A stretch of 64,000 nucleotides of DNA, taken from NCBI GenBank assembly GCA_027563935.2, contig CM050449.1, positions 85,653,178 through 85,717,177 on the forward strand. Direction: 5' to 3'. Shown here piece after piece: positions 45,484 to 56,341 of the stretch; position 1 is the stretch's first letter; each line of letters begins with the position of its first letter. The notes beneath the pieces were generated by a model that was given only the letters and a program-made list of their open reading frames with translations, did no database searches and was not told the DNA's origin. Source of the DNA: Costus lasius (Eukaryota; Streptophyta; Magnoliopsida; Zingiberales; Costaceae). Made by a program: the position numbers and the translations under genes.

Positions 45484-47053
45484 TGATGTCTCGAAATTAT
45501 ATCGTCTTTTAGACCTATATTTACCTGTGAATCGAGACCTATTTTCATGTTTTTACATCTCTTTCCAGCTTATTTCATTAACTTTCTTCAGAAGCTTCAC
45601 TACTTGTCATATTTGTTAAATACAGGACAATTCACTCATTTCTAGAGCTATACGGATGCACAATCACATACCCGAGTGAATCCAAATTCATGACAAGAAA
45701 TTTAACTCCAGACGAGAGCTAGAATTCACCCACATTCAACATTTACTTCTAGCTATAGAGACACATGCCAGCTAAAGAGGACACACGCCAGCTAAAGGGA
45801 ACACACGCCACCAACATTCATGAACAAGCATTAATGAGGAGACATTCATGAATGAGCATTGATTAAACACATTCATGAATGTTGATTTATTAAAGGATGT
45901 TCATGAATGGCGCCGCGCCACCTTGAGGAGGCACCATGAAAAGGCACCATGAAGAGGCACCATGAAGAGGTACCTTGAAGAGGCACATTGAAGAGGCACC
46001 ATGAAGAGGTACCTTGAAGAGGCACATTGAAGAGGCACCATGAAGAGGTACCTTGAAGAGGCACATTGAAGAGGCGCCTTGAAGACTATAAGAGGGATGA
46101 GTTCTCTCCTGAGAAGAGGAGGTCCGGAGGCTGAGAGGCCCGGGGGCGGAGCGCCCAGTCGGGGCTCGAGGGAAAGAGAGGAAGATTACGCTCGAGAACC
46201 AAGGCTTGGTCGCAAGAACGCAAGTAATTCCAAGGAGAAGAAGGATTCTTTGAGGAGGAGAGAAAGGATTTTGTCTTGATTCTTTTCCCATCTTTACCGT
46301 TTCCTTACTTTTAATTGGAAGGCTTGTTGCTGTTGTAACCATGTATGTATTAGCGTAAAAACCTAAATCGGGATTTGGGCGTAGCCCGTCTTTTTGATTT
46401 ATAAGTCTTAATGTTAAGAATTGCTTTTGATATATCTTGCGAAGCCATTTGATCTTGGTTTGTTTCATTCGTGTTTATCGTTTCTTGGCCAGATCGGTTT
46501 TCACTTTAGTTGATTGTGGTAACAACTAAGAGGTGAATTGCAATCAATGGATCCTCCTTGATCATTCCTGTGTGCTCTACTACTTGACGACTTGATATCA
46601 ACGAGAGTTGTAGAAGACCACTTGGGGAATCTTGGTGTCCTGTTTCACATGATTTACCACTGCTTAGTCCATCGCGAGAGTAGGAGACTAACTAAGTAGA
46701 TTGTGGAGTTGTCCACCACGAGAGTAGGAGACTAACTCAGTTGTTGAGTCGCGCACCCGAGAGGGGCACGGCTCAAGAGGACACATCCTTGGTTTTCTAA
46801 AGATTTTATAAGTAGTACTTTTCATTACACTTATAAGTTGATTGATGTAGTGAACCCCGATTTCCCGATTTCTCTCATATCTGTAGGACCTTTATTTTAT
46901 TACACTTTTAGTTTAGTTTGTATCATCAACCTAGATTTTCAATCGCTTAGCTATCAAAGATTGGAAGATTTGGTACTTGACAATCCATCCCTGTGGAAAC
47001 GATATCTTAAGTACTACATCGGTAAGCCGTGCGCTTGCGGATTTTGTGCATCA
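45484..47053 (+). mobile_element. Solo LTR (1,570 bp) with perfect 5-bp TSD, nested in gag
   Basis: Begins TGATGTCTCGAAATTATATC, ends CTTGCGGATTTTGTGCATCA. TSD GGTAG at 45479-45483 and 47054-47058. A TATA-like CTATAAGAG lies near 46086. An internal 39-bp tandem array is at 45954-46070. It interrupts the gag frame exactly: the codons on either side are consecutive in the same frame once the LTR and one TSD copy are ignored. Confidence 0.92.
45954..46070. repeat. 39-bp tandem repeat, 3 copies
   Basis: Units start at 45954, 45993 and 46032; each is three 13-bp subunits of the form GAGGYACCATGAA, GAGGTACCTTGAA and GAGGCACATTGAA. Looser 13-bp subunits extend left to about 45920. It lies just upstream of the LTR's TATA-like box. 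Confidence 0.9.
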
Positions 47054-47058
47054 GGTAG

Positions 47059-47306
47059 TAGGTGAGACCTCTGCTAATTTCAAAGTTAAGACCATTCATA
47101 AACCAGTTAAGAATGACTCTAGGAGCTTCTCTAGCCCTATGGTGGAGGGCTTTGAACTTTAGTATGTATTCGGCTACAGTCATGTTCTCTTGTATAAGAA
47201 TTTGTTCATTGAGGGAAGAAGGGCCATACATTTCTTTTATCATGTCATCCCATCTCTTGATGGGTGATCTATTGCTTCTTTCTTGGGTTTTGAGTCTAGG
47301 GGCCAT
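47059..47306 (-). pseudogene. Gag-like protein, N-terminal part
   Basis: Minus-strand frame from the Met at 47306: KRWDDMIKEMYGPSS, NMTVAEYILKFKALHHRA, then NWFMNGLNFEISRGLTYY. This is the pattern of the retrotransposon gag core (W-x-x-M near the start, Y-x-x-x-F-x-x-L in the middle, then F-x-x-GL near the end). It stops where the solo LTR begins; the frame resumes at 45478. The usual N-terminal half of the domain is shortened. Confidence 0.7.
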
Positions 47307-49071
47307 GGAGTTTGCTAAATTTCAAAATCAATGTCAATAGCAGCATGTGATATAACAAGCAGTGTTGAAAGGCAATGTAAAGTGGAACTAGTTAAGAAAA
47401 TGTAACCAAAATGGGAGTTCAGCATTTGTAGTATGGTTCAGCAGGCTTATAGCAATATTCAGCAATGTAGTGCATGTATAAAATGTGACAAAGAGTTATA
47501 TATGTGCAGCAAAGTTTTCAGCTTGTGCAGAAATTTTCAGATGGCAATTAACAGGAGATGAATTTTCAGCAAGATTTGATGTAAGTTTCCAGATATAAGG
47601 CAAGGATATGCGCAAGTGTTGTGTCTAATGCAAACTACTATGCAGGTTTAGTTCAGATATCAACTGCTATTCAGTTAGTATTATCACACATGATAGTACT
47701 CAGCAGGAAGTTAGAGATTCAAATGGTAAGCTACAGAACAAATTTCAGCAGCATGTAGTGTTTGTAAAGCCACAAATTCCAGGTTTCTATTCAAGGCTAA
47801 CGGCAATTCAGGAATAGCAAATATCAGATTTCATCCTAATTTAGCGCAGTAATTTTTGATATAAAATTTCCAGCTTAAGACTACAACAAGTTTTAACCGA
47901 AACCAAGGAATGCAAATGGTATGCTACAGTAAAGCTTCAGATTTTGCAACTTTGCTCAGTTTTCCAATCTTCTCCACGGCCACTGGTCTACTAGGAGCTA
48001 TGGATTGTGAGTTTGTGTTGAGGAGTTTAGGAGGCTGCCAATAACCTCAGATAGCTCCCAGCTCACCACAATCTTAATCACATACAAGATCCCGTAATGA
48101 ACAGTACAAACAGAAACTTCAGCTTGTATCACGTGTGCGAGGGAGCTGAGAGCAATTGCTTCGCTGCTGCTCCTGGTGGGGTGAAATGGCTGAGGACAAC
48201 TAAGGGAATTTCTATGGAAGTAATCCCCTGATATTCTGCCAACTTGCCACTCACACAAATAACTCTAGCGGGTAAGGAACAGTAAAGAATCCCAAGTAAG
48301 TTCACGCAGAAATCCAAAACAGCAGTAATTAAAATTCAGCTTCTTGGAATTTCAGATTTCAGCCACAGCATTGATCTAATATGTCCAAAATTGATGCAGC
48401 TAGGGAATTTGAAGATGGACTATTAGCTAGTTATCCCAAATGCCCTCTAAGTTCCAAGCAACAGAATCCAGCGAATAGAATTCAGGAGATTTCAGCAAGA
48501 GTAAAGTCAGAGTCCCGTGAACAGATTTTCAGATTAAAATTCAATGCATGTAAGAGCACCAAATCCAGAAAATCAAGTACAGTTCAGTCCCGAAATGCAG
48601 GCTACAGCGAGACTCAGCAAACAAATTCAGCGTGGAGATTTGACAGAAAACCAGAACTGAGCAGATTGCAAATCTCATAGAACATAGGTCCTTCAAAGAT
48701 ACAGCAGAAGATTTCAAAGAGAATGCGAGCAGAAAACCCAACTCAGACAGTCTCAGTTTTAACAGGGAAGTTGAAGCAGTAAGCACCGTAAATAGAAATT
48801 TCAACAAACACGTTGAGAGCAAGATTCAGCAACAAACGCAGCACAATGTTCACAGCTCAAATAGCAGGATTCAGAAGAAATAAATTCAGAGATTCATGAG
48901 CAAGAAAACCGGCAAGGAAAATATCCACTCAATGACAAAGAAAACACTAGCGGACAGCAGGAAACAAATAGACTTCAGTGCAGAAATACAGGAAAAAGTA
49001 TGCAGAAGTTTCACGCAAACAAACTCAGACCAGAATGAAAAAACAGAATAATCTATGAGCACCAAAGGTAT
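47307..49071 (-). other. Leader of the gag-only LTR element
   Basis: Between PBS and gag, about 1.8 kb with no supported open frame. The plus strand is dense in 'ttcagca' and 'cagatttcag'-like words, giving a biased low-complexity composition. Short open frames on both strands are not conserved in any visible way. Confidence 0.5.
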
Positions 49072-49083
49072 GCTCTGATACCA
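49072..49083 (-). promoter_or_regulatory. Primer-binding site (initiator Met tRNA) of the gag-only element
   Basis: Minus strand TGGTATCAGAGC, one base inside the right LTR (which starts at 49085). It fixes the right LTR as the 5' LTR. Confidence 0.9.
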
Positions 49084-50244
49084 CTGATGAAGGATGACTT
49101 TTCTAGCTCAAGAATCACCTTAGGTAAGTAGCTCTATAACACAAGTTAAGCGCAAGGTAGAGATGATGGAATGAAGACACCTCAGGGCCCCCTTAAGGGA
49201 AGGGGGCCAAACCCCTTCTAAGTCCTTCATGGCAAGGAGCTTTGGCAGGGAAGTCCTCAAAGGATTGATGAATGTGCTCTCAATGTCCTCCAACTTCAGC
49301 TTGTGCGATGACTTGATGGAGAACTTGAGTCCGGCAATGGAACAGTAACCATGGTTGTGGCAGGTTATGAGTGATCGGCTGAGGGAGATGATGGAAGCGA
49401 TGGAGTAAACGTTGGAATGGATTAGTAACCGGGAGGGGAGCAAGCTCAACTCAAGAACACAAACACAAGGTTTTCAGATTCAAAATATTCAAGACTAAAG
49501 TGTGCAAGTGAACATGCGCAGGCTTAAAACCTAGTCTCTCCAACGTTACAATCTTGCGTGACCTTTGGCCTTCCTAGATGACGTCCTCATTGGTTGTGAA
49601 AGGTTGCGTGCTGTTGCTGAGGTGATGTGGCTTTCATATCCGTTGGCGGATGCATTGCTTTGATATGAAGGGTATCTTGCATTCTTGCGAGGGCTGCTCT
49701 TTGCGTGATATGAAGGGTATCTTGGGCTTTGTTGAGTCTTGATCAGCTCATGTCGATTGGTGGTGTTGTATTTGCCCGGGGTTGGGCTTGAACATAACTT
49801 GATCTTCAAAGTTTACATTGGGCTTGGTCACGGCTGCATTTGAATGTGATCATGGCTTTGAGTGTTACTTGTTGTTGGAGAGGTAGGTGCCTACATGTGC
49901 AATACATGTGTGCATAAAGCCTAGGCTAGAACAACCTATTACAATCACTAAAAATAAAATAAAGGCTTCAAAATAAATCCTAGGCTATTCCTAGTTACAA
50001 AATGTCAAGAGCTAAAAATAAAGAGCGTTTACAACAACATTACAATGCAGAATTCAACAAGTTCAAAACAGAAATTAAACAAGTTCAAAATGCTGAAATG
50101 TAAGCCTACTTTAAACATTAATAATGTTCCAAAATGTGCTGCCGGTTAGAAAGCAGGCAATAGTCAAAATCGGCACGGCTTGAGTCATCCTGGGTCAAAT
50201 AGCTTGAGTTCATCTGGTTGAGCACATGTCTCTACATCACTTAT

Positions 50245-50403
50245 GCATTGTTGACAACTCTAGAGCTTTCTATAAACCTTGCCTCTTAATAGAAGAAAAG
50301 ACAATTAAAGTATATTTGGAAGAAGAACAAGAAAGCTTCTTGGTTCCTTTTACTTCCCATTTTTGCAATGATCCAGGTCTTAGAGATCATTTAAATCTGT
50401 AAA
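50245..50403 (+). pseudogene. Endogenous pararetrovirus: ORF4-like, continuation
   Basis: The frame begun at 43266 resumes after the inserted element and its TSD, and stays open to a TAA at 50401-50403. Further viral-like sequence with multiple stops continues to about 50480. No domain recognised. Confidence 0.45.
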
Positions 50404-50479
50404 AAATGAGAGACTTGCAAAGTCACTCCGAGACTATGGACGAATGATTATCCCCGAGAATGAAGATAACATTCTCAAC

Positions 50480-50990
50480 GAAAATAATGGAGGATGACTA
50501 AGCCTCCATTTAGAAAAATATGAGTTGTCACCATAAAAACAGAATTCTCTATTCATCCACAGCAAGGACCTATAGGACAACGAAGTTTGTTGAAAGGCGA
50601 TGCTAGCCCAAAAGTTCAAGGCAACTTCTACATGCGTCTTTGTCCGGATCTCTCTTATTGATGCCATCTATTAGGCATCTTACTTTATGTGTGCATTACT
50701 GATCGTCTCTATAGTGTGTTCTCTATTATTGATGCCGCCTGTTAGGCATCTTACTTTATGTGCATTATTGATACCACCTGTTTGGCATCTTCCTTTATGC
50801 ACTCTTATCTTCTCCTTTCCTACTTATAATAGGCTAGGAGTGTTGTGTAAGAAGGCATTCAGCCTTCAGCTAGTGTGCTCCTGTGTGCCTACCGCCGCCT
50901 CTTGTAAGTCTAATGTTTCTATATTAATAAAGTTTGGTCTTGGAATTCTGTTCTTTCTTCTTGTAATCTCCTTTTTGGTATCAGAGCCTT
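50480..50990 (+). promoter_or_regulatory. Endogenous pararetrovirus intergenic region and promoter
   Basis: It contains three direct repeats of a roughly 45-bp block with the core TTAGGCATCTTACTTTATG (50660, 50733 and, diverged, 50783). A TATA-like TTATAATA near 50823 follows, then a poly(A) signal AATAAA near 50926 and the primer-binding site at 50976. Upstream repeats, TATA, poly(A) signal and tRNA-Met site in this order match a caulimovirid large intergenic region. Confidence 0.7.
50976..50987 (+). promoter_or_regulatory. Pararetroviral primer-binding site
   Basis: TGGTATCAGAGC on the plus strand, complementary to the initiator Met tRNA 3' end. It lies about 150 bp after the TATA-like box and is not next to any LTR, as expected for a pararetrovirus rather than a retrotransposon. 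Confidence 0.8.
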
Positions 50991-51526
50991 GTCTTTCCTA
51001 TTTGATCGAACAGGAACGAGTATAAGGATGGGGACAAACAAGTTTGAAAGAGAATAATAGCTTATCAGATGTATTACGTATGTTAGTTCAGATAGGATGT
51101 AATACACATAGTTCTTTACACAAATCTGGAGAATCTGGGGCTACCTAAGTCACCATGTTTTACTAAGTCTTTTACCTAGAGGGCCAATGGCTTGGCCTAT
51201 ACCGTCCACAGGCAAGGAGTGCCACTTTGGACAAAGAAACTGGTTAACGACCATACAACATAATGGTAAAAGCTTTAATAATAACAATGGTAGAGCAGAT
51301 GATACCAGATGAGAACTAAGGCGCATTAATGTCCAGGAATCTATGGCTAACATATGTTCTTACTCATAAGCTATTATGCTCTTTCCTCGCCAAAACTTGT
51401 TCCATCTAAATATTATACTCTAGTACCTAGTAGATCTATTATCTTGATGTAACACTCTTTTTATATTACATGAAATACACTACCTCATGTGTTCTTTTAA
51501 TATTAAGCCGAACGACTAATGGAATA
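50991..51526 (+). other. Pararetroviral leader remnant
   Basis: About 540 bp between the primer-binding site and the first viral ORF, without a supported gene. Caulimovirid leaders are of this length. Confidence 0.45.
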
Positions 51527-52010
51527 ATGGATATTAATTATCTATATTTAACATTAGCACAAAAATACTGAGACGTACAAGCAACATCCCAGGCATCAAA
51601 ATATAAATGCTATTTTCCAAAAGAAAATAACAAATATGTTCATCAGTTCATACTGAGAATGCTCAGTTAAATAGCATCATTGATTTACAAATATCGCAAG
51701 CCGAGAGCTTACGTGAATTTAATCATGTATGTATTGAATTATGGAAAACAGTACACACGGAAATGGTTACCAAGAATATTTTGTTAAGAAGTATTCATGA
51801 TAATCAAGAATATCTAAGAAATTAGTATAACCATATGTTATTGGTTATAAGAGATATTGAAAAAGCTGTTCATCTGCAAAAAAAACTTTGACAGAGGAAC
51901 AAAGAAATATCCTAGGAATCCTAGATAGACAATAAAAAATATTTGACAGACAAAATATGCAAATAGAAGGATTACTTTTGAAACTTCAAAAGAATTCTGA
52001 AGAATGGTAG
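51527..52010 (+). pseudogene. Endogenous pararetrovirus ORF1-like, broken
   Basis: An ATG at 51527 opens a frame that soon stops; a second frame continues with a helical, Gln/Asn-rich sequence (IIDLQISQAESLREF, ILLRSIHDNQEYL) and ends at TAG 52008-52010. Start and end are in different frames, so at least one frameshift is present, plus internal stops. The terminal TAG overlaps the ATG of the next ORF (ATGGTAG at 52004-52010). Function of ORF1 proteins in related viruses is poorly known. Confidence 0.6.
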
Positions 52011-52387
52011 ATCTCACTAAAGACTATCCGATCAGTAATTACCAAAAGGCCTTGGTAGAGGCTAGTAATTATCTAGATAATGCTATTGGGATGATTTCTG
52101 ATGATCCCATCAGTATGTCTGATAAAAAGTTTGTTAGACAAAATAACTTTATCATTGCATACCTCATGCAATTAGATAAGAAGTTAGACTTTATAATAGC
52201 AGGAGTCTCTCAAGACTCAATGCTTCAACAACAAGAGTTAAATCGAAAGCTTGATATGCACTTACATCTACAAAATCAACAAAACCAACAGTATCAAGAA
52301 CTTACTCAACAAATCAGTAAATTTTGGCATACTAAAACACCACCTGTACGAACTCGAACAAGGAGTACAATGTTTATCCATAAATGA
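52004..52387 (+). CDS. Endogenous pararetrovirus ORF2-like protein, intact 127-codon frame
   Basis: This is the only viral frame here without a stop. The product is hydrophilic, rich in Gln, with a probable coiled coil (residues about 60-110, including QQQELNRKLDMHLHLQNQ) and a basic C-terminus (VRTRTRST). Small coiled-coil, nucleic-acid-binding virion-associated proteins sit at this position in badnaviruses and tungroviruses. The stop TGA overlaps the next ATG (ATGA at 52384-52387), the overlap type used for leaky-scanning translation in those genera. Start chosen at 52004 because it overlaps the ORF1 stop. Intactness may be chance given the short length. Confidence 0.6.
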   Translation: MVDLTKDYPISNYQKALVEASNYLDNAIGMISDDPISMSDKKFVRQNNFIIAYLMQLDKKLDFIIAGVSQDSMLQQQELNRKLDMHLHLQNQQNQQYQELTQQISKFWHTKTPPVRTRTRSTMFIHK

Positions 52388-53110
52388 GTACTAGGCCTTT
52401 TATTGGTCAAATACGCTTACTGGTGTAACCATAGTAAGAGAAAACAATCAAAATGAATGTCTTATAATCAGCAATAATTTGCTATCACGATTGTTTGATA
52501 GAAATGGTGCACCTGCACAAATAATAGAAGAAGTTGTTGATATCGATCAACAATTTGAACTTTATCAAAATAATAGTATTAGACTATTACAAGCTCAAGT
52601 CTTGTATAGAACAAGACCATTAAATCTTTAAACCCAACTTCTTCGGATTAATTGCGAAGAAAATATTTCAGTTACAATCGAACCAAGAAATCTCCGGATT
52701 ATATCCAGAGAATCATTACAACATGTTAGAAATTTTGGGAAAACATTAGCCCATATAGGGATGATTGTTATCTCAATAAAAGGATTAGCTCGGAAAAAGC
52801 TAGGCACAAAAGTGTTAATTGCAATTCTTGACAAAAGATGGAAGTCTGATGCAAGAAAAGCAGTTATTGCTTGTATGAAAGTAGACATGACTGAAAGCAA
52901 GGGCATATTTATTGTGCTCCAGATTTTCTCATTGGGGTTTGTGACCTTGGAGAACTAGAAATTGGTATCCAAACTCGATGATATGAAAACTTTTTTTGAA
53001 GATTCAAATCTATTAATTGGACTTGGATTTCTAGGGAAATTAACAAATAATTCTAATACTGGCTATAAGCTCTATATTTCCTCTATTATAGAATCTCTCT
53101 AGCTCGTAAA
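52384..53110 (+). pseudogene. Endogenous pararetrovirus polyprotein start with movement-protein region, broken
   Basis: The frame opens with the ATG of the ATGA overlap and is interrupted by TAA at 52629-52631 and later stops near 52958 and 53099. Within it, ISIKGLARKKLGTKVLIA and LDKRWKSDARKAVI near 52770-52860 match the conserved core of caulimovirid 30K-type movement proteins. Those proteins act at plasmodesmata in living viruses. This copy is inactive. Confidence 0.7.
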
Positions 53111-54359
53111 GGAATAAAGATGATTAATCCTATGGCTATATCTCCAGAAGATCTTGGTGGTCTTGATTGGAACATATCGAAAAATTTAGATTGTGAGCAA
53201 ATGCTAGTCCTTGAGGATAGCATTATGTTTAAAAATCCATATAACACCTATAATTTGAGATTTTCATATTATAAACAAAAACAAACTCATGATGATGAAG
53301 CATCAACATCATCTAGTTTAGAAAAATTCTTACAATAATGGTATTAACTAATCATCCTCTTCTAATACCAAAAGAATTAGGTTTTACGTTTGAAGAAATG
53401 TTAAACCTAGAAATAGAATTAATAAATAATGGCCAAATATTAAGCCATCATAGGCTCGTACCTGATATATATGGGAGCATATGTGTCAGCCATGAAACAG
53501 CTCAGCAAAAACTTAAAAGGTTAATTGATGAGTCCAGAAAAAGCAAGATTTCTGAAAATCTTCTTGATGAGTTAGATGCTACACAAGGTATAGACTCTGA
53601 TCTAGAATCAGACCATGAAGAGATAGAATATGACTTTCCATACTATGAGACACAAAGTCTTCAACATACTGAGACTTCTAGTCTACAAAATTATGAGACC
53701 CAAAGTCTCCAAAGCATTCCAAAAAATTTCATGGAAGCAGAAACAAGTACTGCTAATAATGCACAAGCAGGTACTTCAATATCCTATTCCATAAGACAAT
53801 CACCTCGAGAACCTTATACATAGTATGAGGGAGAACGAGATGCAGTAAGATCAAAAGGTAAAAGATTATCTTTAGAGATAATAGATAAAAAGAAGCTGTT
53901 GGATGATGGAAGATTACTAAATCTAGCAGCTCATGATTCTCAAACCAGGCGGGTGTCCTTGTGACATTCCTCATGCCTACAAACAACCTTCACAATCCCT
54001 TGACGATGATGCTAAGGCTGAAATCGCAAGGATTAATGATGAAATTACACGGGTACTCCAATATCCGATTGATATGAAAGAAGAGTATACTACAGAACCT
54101 ACTCCTCTTAGTAATAAAATCAAATCCAGCAACACTGATGTTGATGACCCGATTTGGTAGTTAGAAAAAGACCAAATATTCGGGTCTAATCCCCAAGCTC
54201 ATTGGGAGAAAAATCAGCTTACTTGTATTATGAAAATCAAAGATCCTAGTTTCAGAATTACAAATAAGAAAATTATGGCAACTAATGAAAATGTTGCTGA
54301 ATTCAAAATGCATATAGATAAGTTATTAAAACTCCAAATTATTAGGAGAAGTACATCTC
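53111..54359 (+). pseudogene. Endogenous pararetrovirus polyprotein middle, up to RT N-terminus
   Basis: Two open stretches (53120-53338 and 53338-53823) and a third (53933-54160) cover acidic, Ser/Thr/Gln-rich sequence with a repeated ETQSLQ motif near 53645-53715. At 54280-54355 the typical start of a retroelement RT appears (AEFKMHIDKLLKLQII). A coat-protein zinc knuckle and a protease motif, expected between movement protein and RT, were not found, so this part is deleted or too decayed. The sequence is cut at 54359 by the copia insertion. Confidence 0.65.
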
Positions 54360-56328
54360 TGTTGGTGTATATGCCCTAGGACCTAGCTTTGGTCAACTTA
54401 TGTACTACTTGACATTGATATTTATATATCATTATGGCATTGTCGTTATCATTGTCTGTCTACACCTGCGATTGTGTACTTACATGATAATGTCCCTGGA
54501 GACAGATTGGATCTGTGCTCAAATAAAGATCCCCAGTCAATGTACCTTAGTGGATATGGGACAACTATGGTGCTTATGAGACTGGTATGTGGGCTGGTTA
54601 GGCACGGGGTGCTAACGCAGACACATGGGTATATTATGGGAGGATATACTGGATAGACCCGCTATGAGGCTATGACTTGGTGTCATGAGTTATCCTCATA
54701 AGTGACAGGAGATGCATTGATCCCTTGACTTGAGGTCATTGATCATTCTATATGGTTAGAGACTTGCTTTGATGCAACCTAACACCTTGCCGTAGTTGGA
54801 AGGTCATAAAGGTTATCATTGAGCGTGTCACGACCCATATGAGAAGGTCAATGGACAGACATAGGATTTGCCCCTTCCTTTGAGAAGCTTGATATCCATG
54901 GAGCTCCTCTATGGTTCTATGACTGAAAGTGTATGGCCATACCCAGGTAAGAACCTGATTTAGTCATAGCCATGTGATTGGATGAAAACAAGTGGTGACA
55001 CACTTGTCCAATCGGATATCAGTTCGGCAAAGAGACTGTAATGCATCTGTACCTAGTTGCGATGATGGGGATGTCGATGTCGATATCCATTCCAATGACC
55101 TGGGTAGCAGCGATGCACTGCTAGGTGCCACTCACTGCTTGTGGTGACCTTTGGTCAGCACTGCCAGCGTCAGAGGAACCTACAGGGTCGCACACCTTGA
55201 TACTTGAGTTCTCGTATTGATCGGGAAGCCTTATGATCGAGTAATTGGATAACTCGGATCTTATTGGGAGATTTCATCAGCGCCAATGGGCCTGATGAGA
55301 TGGAAGAATATTATTGGAGCCAAACTTCATTTTTGGCAGGTTGACCCGTATTTGACCATGGTTGGTCACATTTGAATTAGGGTTGCATTGGATTGGATCC
55401 AAGTGCTTAATCAACCCATGTAATGGAGTTTGGGCTAGCTCATTATCCAATGAGACCCAATAACAAGTTCTCATGAAGAGATGAGAGACTAAAAGGGTAT
55501 AATGGGAAGAGACCCAACCCCATTGGCGCCTGAGGGGCATAATGGGGTTAGGGTGGCAAAATTGCTTCATTAAGGAAGCAATTGGCACCTAGCCCTCTTC
55601 CATTGATGGAATGCATGCCTTTAAGGCATTGCTTGGGGCGCAAGGCAAGGCCTTAGCGCACAAGGAAGGCGTGGAGCTTAATGAGGAAAGGTTGAATGAG
55701 AATTAAGGAAATGTCTTGGAGACTTTCCTTATCTCAAACCTCTTCATCCTAGCCCTACACTTGTCTTGATCCTACCCCATACCCTAACCGCCTCTTGCCC
55801 TATAAATGAGACCCTAATCGCCCCCTCAATCAGATGATCGACTCTTGGAGGCGTGAACACAAGAGGAGGGGCGAAAGCAAGGGTTTGAAGAGGCATTGGC
55901 GCAACCTTCTTCTTCCATCAAATCCTAGCCGCAAGCTTCATCTTCTCTTCCTCCTTTGGCGCAAGAGACTTGAAGGCTTGGCGGCATTCTTCTTCATCAA
56001 TTGGCGCTTCTACCTTGGAGGTAGCGCAAGTACTGAAGAGAGAACACAAGGCTTGGATCTTCTTCCCGAGGCTAGCACCGGGCGAGGAAGAAGAGAACTC
56101 AAGAGATCCGTGTGTGTGAGACTGCAGAGGGTGGACGCTTGGACGCCTACATCGGCATCGCTCTCTTCTTTGCTCTAAGGTATTTCTTAACTCATCGTGT
56201 CGACTCCCTTGCATGCGATCTTCACTGGGTTTTTGGGACTGGCCTGTTTCGGGGACATTCTTCCGCTGTGCAAATATGTATGTCCATGACTCTGAAAAAT
56301 TATAAAATGTCCCCGGGGTTTCCCAACA
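54360..56328 (+). repeat. 5' LTR of copia element
   Basis: 1,969 bp with inverted end hexamers TGTTGG/CCAACA. A TATA-like 'ccctataaatgagacc' lies at about 55798-55813, with the pyrimidine-rich transcript start region following. Open frames in the LTR (for example near 55834-56178) occur identically in the 3' LTR and are not separate genes. Confidence 0.97.
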
Positions 56329-56329
56329 G

Positions 56330-56341
56330 TGGTATCAGAGC
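56330..56341 (+). promoter_or_regulatory. Primer-binding site (initiator Met tRNA) of copia element
   Basis: TGGTATCAGAGC one base after the 5' LTR end, the standard position for reverse-transcription priming. Confidence 0.95.

Larger units (their letters stand above)
43366..50239 (-). mobile_element. Gag-only (LARD-like) LTR retrotransposon in the viral remnant
   Basis: LTRs at 43366-44541 and 49085-50239 share TGATGAAGGATGACTTT at the start and CATGTCYCTACATCA at the end (plus strand). TSD CTTAT is at 43361-43365 and 50240-50244. The PBS lies on the minus strand beside the right LTR, so the element reads leftward. The interior has a roughly 1.8-kb leader rich in TTCAGCA motifs, then a gag remnant split by a solo LTR, then a long acidic C-terminal extension. 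No protease, RT or integrase is present, so mobilisation would need another element. Net length without the nested LTR is about 5.3 kb. Confidence 0.9.

Noticed and set aside
45954..46070. CRISPR-like array
   Set aside because: Repeats are head-to-tail with no spacers, and the sequence is a plant LTR.
50976..50987. PBS as evidence for another LTR retrotransposon
   Set aside because: No LTR edge (TG...CA) lies next to it and no repeat partner was found; viral context explains it better.
55834..56178. 114-codon frame, repeated at 63372-63716
   Set aside because: Both copies are the same position in the two LTRs of one copia element.
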